From contig JACQZI010000005.1 in assembly GCA_016207825.1 (NCBI GenBank), positions 137,772-201,771 on the forward strand: a stretch of DNA of 64,000 bases. Reading direction: 5' to 3'. Under the pieces are notes generated by a model. It saw only the letters and a program-made list of their open reading frames with translations, did not search any database and was not told the origin of the DNA. The position numbers were made by a program, and so were the translations under genes. Below are positions 61,192 to 64,000 of the stretch, piece by piece. This DNA comes from Planctomycetota bacterium. Its GTDB lineage: Bacteria > Planctomycetota > MHYJ01 > JACQXL01 > JACQZI01. The number at the start of each line of letters is the position of its first letter. Positions within the stretch are counted from its first letter, which is position 1.

Positions 61192-63135
61192 ATGGTAAAA
61201 ACCAAATACCTGATAATCATGTCAATCCTGGTAAGCGCTGTGCTGGTCGGCATAACGCTTTCCTTCCCGGCAACCGCCGCAACCGTAACACCGGATACTT
61301 ACAAAGTTACGCTGTATAAAACAGAGCTTTCGACCAACGGGACCACGTGGGTAGAAGTATTTAACAGCGTAGCAGGCACACAAATAGACTTCCAGAACGC
61401 GGCGCAGATAGGAAGCGCTTTCGGGCAGGGCTCGATGCCGGAGGGCACCTATAATGCGGCAAGATTCACCATTAAAAACGCGATTGAATATTCCTATGCG
61501 GCATCCGGCGTCGGCGCAACTACTTTCAGCCCATACCCGGGAAACGCAACCGACCAGGTGCCTGTTTATTTCTCCGTCAGCGGCACTTTCACCTGGAGCA
61601 ACGACGGTTCAACGCTCCTCAAGGCTTTCCCGATGCCTGACCCCATCAGGGTCGTGGCTAACGGGACATCTAAGGTAATCATGAACTTTGGCGTAACGAA
61701 TTCCCTGGTAATAGTCGGAGCGACTTTATATCTTGCTCCGCCCACTATGAGCGTAAGCAATATCGTAATCCCGCCCACCCCGCCGGCTAACCCCAATCTC
61801 TTTGCGGGAGGCGAATATTATTTCGTCCGTCAGAACCTTGCCATACCAGCGCTAAATTCGATTACCCCGACCTGGATGGAGCTTCAATCCGGCTGGGGAA
61901 TAATTTCCATGAGCGCACCATCGGCCGCCGGAGTGGGAACTTTTGAGATTCTTCCGGCTAATAACAGCGAACACCGCCGAAGTATTTATCTTTCCGACGC
62001 AATTTCGCACACTAGTATGGGCGGACAGATTGAACTGGTGGGAATCCCCATGTCCGGAACATACTACGCGGATGCCAGCGGTTTCATCAATATGCTGATG
62101 CCCCAAACAAACGGCATTATCCGGGGCGGGCTCAGAAATGATGGAAAGGTATTTATCGCCATTGAAATAGCTTCTCCTTCCAGCCAGACACAAGATACTT
62201 ATGTTGGTTATCACATGATTTATGCCATACTGAAAGAAACTAATACCAACGGCCCTAACCTTATCGGCGACTTTGCGTTTAATGGTTACGGAGCCGGGGT
62301 AATCACGGCTTACAATACCGCCGGCGGCGCGACGAATTATCAGAACTTTAGGTTAGAAACCGATGTCGGCATAGGCTGGCTGCAGGCCACAGCCGGGGCG
62401 GTTACCGATACCGAAACCAATAACCGGATTGAAATTCAACGGCCATTGAGCCCAACGGAACAAACCGTTACGGTACCGACCATTGGATATTACACCGACA
62501 CCAATGCGGCGCCTCTTGCGGTAGATGCAAACTGCCGATTCACGGTCGATAAGACCTGGGGCGCTCTATTAAACGACCGTTCCATCGGCATCTACGCCGG
62601 TGATACGACCAGCCCCTCAGATACATGGTCTGGGTCAGGAGTTGAATTCTGGCAAAATTATCTTAATTTCGGAGTCGCCTTGCCGATTTCTCCCGCAGGA
62701 ACGTTTAACGTTGCCAGCGTATCCGGCACATATACATTTGTATTTAGGCGTGATAAATGGGATAACTCTATGGGAACCGAACTGCCCGATAACGAGGTTA
62801 CGTTGGGCCGAATAACGCTGGATGGCGTGGGCAATGCCACGGGACGAATGACAGTCTGCCGGCGCGGCGCGACAGAAATCCAAACCTTTGATAATATTAC
62901 TTATACGGTAGTTACCACGCAAATCGGGGCGCTTAGTGCCACCGCTGTTGCTGGAGTTGATTACCGTTCCGCGGATGTCATCAGCCTCTACGATAATGAC
63001 AAGCAGGAAGAAATGGTCCGGATGCTGATTGGTGCCGACGGCAAGACGTTGTCGCCTTATGTACCGGCTGAAACCGTACCATTTAATAACACTCCCTCCG
63101 ACAGACGCGGTTTGGGGCTGGCCATCAAGCAGTAA
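61192..63135 (+). CDS. Secreted beta-rich protein (647 aa), DUF4382-like N-terminal domain
   Basis: I take the ATG at 61192, which has GGAGG 9 nt upstream; the frame to 61165 is longer by nine residues. It carries a signal peptide (MVKTKYLIIMSILVSAVLVG, cleavage near ATAA). Residues about 35-210 resemble a DUF4382-type beta-sandwich (TPDTYKVTLYKTELSTNGTT, MPEGTYNAARFTIKNA). The rest is beta-rich with internal similarities (AGGEYYFVRQ, GIISMSAPSAAGVGTFEI, GIGWLQATAGAVTDTE). No enzymatic motif. With the lipoprotein it forms a two-gene unit ending in a terminator at 63161. Confidence 0.75.
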   Translation: MVKTKYLIIMSILVSAVLVGITLSFPATAATVTPDTYKVTLYKTELSTNGTTWVEVFNSVAGTQIDFQNAAQIGSAFGQGSMPEGTYNAARFTIKNAIEYSYAASGVGATTFSPYPGNATDQVPVYFSVSGTFTWSNDGSTLLKAFPMPDPIRVVANGTSKVIMNFGVTNSLVIVGATLYLAPPTMSVSNIVIPPTPPANPNLFAGGEYYFVRQNLAIPALNSITPTWMELQSGWGIISMSAPSAAGVGTFEILPANNSEHRRSIYLSDAISHTSMGGQIELVGIPMSGTYYADASGFINMLMPQTNGIIRGGLRNDGKVFIAIEIASPSSQTQDTYVGYHMIYAILKETNTNGPNLIGDFAFNGYGAGVITAYNTAGGATNYQNFRLETDVGIGWLQATAGAVTDTETNNRIEIQRPLSPTEQTVTVPTIGYYTDTNAAPLAVDANCRFTVDKTWGALLNDRSIGIYAGDTTSPSDTWSGSGVEFWQNYLNFGVALPISPAGTFNVASVSGTYTFVFRRDKWDNSMGTELPDNEVTLGRITLDGVGNATGRMTVCRRGATEIQTFDNITYTVVTTQIGALSATAVAGVDYRSADVISLYDNDKQEEMVRMLIGADGKTLSPYVPAETVPFNNTPSDRRGLGLAIKQ

Positions 63136-63160
63136 TAAGCAAAAGGGTTATATAACACCA

Positions 63161-63199
63161 AAGGGCTTCCTGACGTAAAAATCGGGAAGCCTTTTTTAT
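63161..63199 (+). terminator. Rho-independent terminator after the secreted protein gene
   Basis: Arms GGCTTCC (63164-63170) and GGAAGCC (63185-63191), 14-nt loop, then TTTTTTATT. Confidence 0.85.
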
Positions 63200-63294
63200 T
63201 GCGCTTGATGCTTATGCTAATTCGGTTGAAAATTATAAAATCAAGCATGGCACCCATGCCCGTCCAGTCAGGCGGGCCATGCCTTGCTGAGGGA

Positions 63295-63536
63295 TACCCC
63301 ATACTTTGTTGGGTGGTACCCCATACCTTTGTGAAGGGGAGCCCATACCTTGGTAAGCGGTACCCCATAGTTTTGTAAAGGGCGCCCCATATCTTGGTGA
63401 CTGGTACCCTATACCCTGACAAGTGGCTCCCCATACTCTGATAAGAGGTGCCCTATACCTTGGTGAAGACTACCCCGTAGTTTTGCGATGGGTACCCCAC
63501 GGCCTTACGAGGAGGGGAGCACGGCTTTATAAAGAA
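63295..63536. repeat. 22-bp tandem array 3 (about 11 units)
   Basis: No gene lies between 63136 and 63600. Units are exactly 22 bp with the core TACCCCATACCTT and TGG near the middle (for example TACCCCATACCTTTGTGAAG). The first few units before 63295 are eroded (from about 63248). To the right, GGGGGG (63548-63553) and CCCCCC (63562-63567) form a hairpin round TGTGACTA, again next to a 22-bp array. Because 22 is not a multiple of 3, the array has open frames in several phases; I do not call them genes. Confidence 0.9.
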
Positions 63537-63600
63537 TCCCCCACGGCGGGGGGTGTGACTACCCCCCTACGTTTGATTTTACCAAATTTTATAATTCCTT

Positions 63601-64000
63601 ATGAGTCAAGATGATACGAACATAAATGAGGCCGGAAAAGTTCAACTCAAAATCCCTATTCCAGCCATAAATGAGGAGGGTTTAAAAGGTGTGAAAAGAT
63701 GGGCAAAAAAGGCATATCGCAAGGCGCGGATACAGGTAAACTGGAAGAAGGCGCAGAAGATAAAGGAGATGATGCCGATAGAGACGGCGGCGTATGCCGA
63801 GCGGAAGGTATTCGGCAACTGGCGATTGGTGGCGCCATACCGTGATACCGTAGGGGCGATTCATGAATCGCCCCTACAGACAGCCATCCGGGCATTGCGG
63901 CCGTATATCGTGCAGACCAGATGGGGTGAATTCCGGCGTGAATTTGTTAAGGAGATAAAGCTCTGTTTTAATGCGATTTGCGATGCGGATTACGACCCGA
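63601..64000 (+). CDS. Hypothetical basic protein, runs off the right edge
   Basis: The frame from the ATG at 63601 is open for 133 codons to the window end. The N-terminal half is polar and basic (GVKRWAKKAYRKARIQVNWKK, IKEMMPIETAAYAERKVFGN). A perfect palindrome (63850-63877) gives GAIHESPL in frame. A second part begins TAIRALRPYIVQTRWGEFRRE, then KEIKLCFNAICDADYDP. No motif is recognised, and without the 3' end no family can be set. No Shine-Dalgarno is visible before it. Confidence 0.55.
   Translation, partial: MSQDDTNINEAGKVQLKIPIPAINEEGLKGVKRWAKKAYRKARIQVNWKKAQKIKEMMPIETAAYAERKVFGNWRLVAPYRDTVGAIHESPLQTAIRALRPYIVQTRWGEFRREFVKEIKLCFNAICDADYDP
63850..63877. repeat. Perfect 28-bp palindrome in the last CDS
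   Basis: Half-site GTAGGGGCGATTCA followed by its exact complement TGAATCGCCCCTAC. It encodes GAIHESPL in frame. Peptides of this form are known from palindromic repeat insertions in other genomes. Confidence 0.85.

Noticed and set aside
63057-63434. 125-codon minus-strand frame with YGLPFTKVWG-type repeats
   Set aside because: It is the translation of 22-bp array 3 plus the end of the secreted protein gene; no ribosome site, and the repeat period is not a multiple of 3.

Overview
The window reads as bacterial chromosome of mid GC content from an uncultured, free-living, double-membraned organism. The outer-membrane evidence is a 1765-residue protein that appears to end in a beta-barrel, several lipobox proteins and a type II secretion/type IV pilus-like pseudopilin. 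Giant PKD/He_PIG/DUF11 surface proteins, B12-dependent acyl-CoA mutase genes, a membrane pyrophosphatase and cyclase-TolB-TPR regulators together suggest Planctomycetota or a relative. No rRNA, tRNA or ribosomal protein gene is present to confirm this. I see no prophage, insertion sequence, rRNA, tRNA or CRISPR array.

Layout. 1-6 kb: K+ channel with RCK domain (cut by the window edge), MiaB, a Ca2+/cation exchanger, a lipoprotein and a membrane metallophosphoesterase. 6-8.2 kb: accessory stretch with a 22-bp tandem array, a small protein, a direct duplication and an AT-rich orphan gene. 8.2-19.1 kb (minus): cyclase-TM-TolB-TPR regulator, then a cell-surface cluster (lipoprotein, PQQ-propeller/DUF11/beta-barrel giant, NapH-like ferredoxin, secreted toroid protein). 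19.2-21.5 kb (plus): EndoQ-type DNA repair nuclease, pseudopilin, winged-helix protein. 21.5-30.1 kb: heterodimeric ABC exporter, MeaB chaperone, acyl-CoA dehydrogenase, and a divergent iron-sulfur/FAD NADPH oxidoreductase. 30.2-38.9 kb: AAA+ ATPase, second 22-bp array, and a two-gene surface operon headed by an 1846-residue adhesin-like protein. 39-52 kb: BipA, cyclophilin, membrane-embedded spermidine-synthase-like protein, small membrane proteins, DedA/YqaA protein, an ABC-2 exporter with TPR partner followed by a K+-dependent membrane pyrophosphatase. 52-64 kb: FtsQ-like protein, third array, an acyl-CoA mutase/thiolase-like/DUF35 operon, a cysteine-rich 18-residue peptide, Ppx/GppA phosphatase, secreted proteins, and a fourth array.

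How it fits together. The B12 mutase large and small subunits at 56.7-58.8 kb, the MeaB chaperone and acyl-CoA dehydrogenase at 25-27 kb and the thiolase-like/DUF35 pair point to short- or branched-chain acyl-CoA metabolism. Active-site residues favour an isobutyryl-CoA-mutase-like reaction over methylmalonyl-CoA mutase. The surface genes suggest a heavily decorated cell envelope.

Most unusual signals: (i) about ten genes have a sigma70-type promoter whose -10 box ends only 7-14 nt before the start codon, implying leaderless or near-leaderless mRNAs beside Shine-Dalgarno-led genes; (ii) four intergenic arrays share an exact 22-bp period, a CCATA(C/T) core and a neighbouring G-run/C-run; (iii) several different palindromic repeats sit in frame inside conserved genes, adding short peptides; (iv) a thiolase homologue has glycine where the nucleophilic cysteine should be and is paired with a DUF35 protein.
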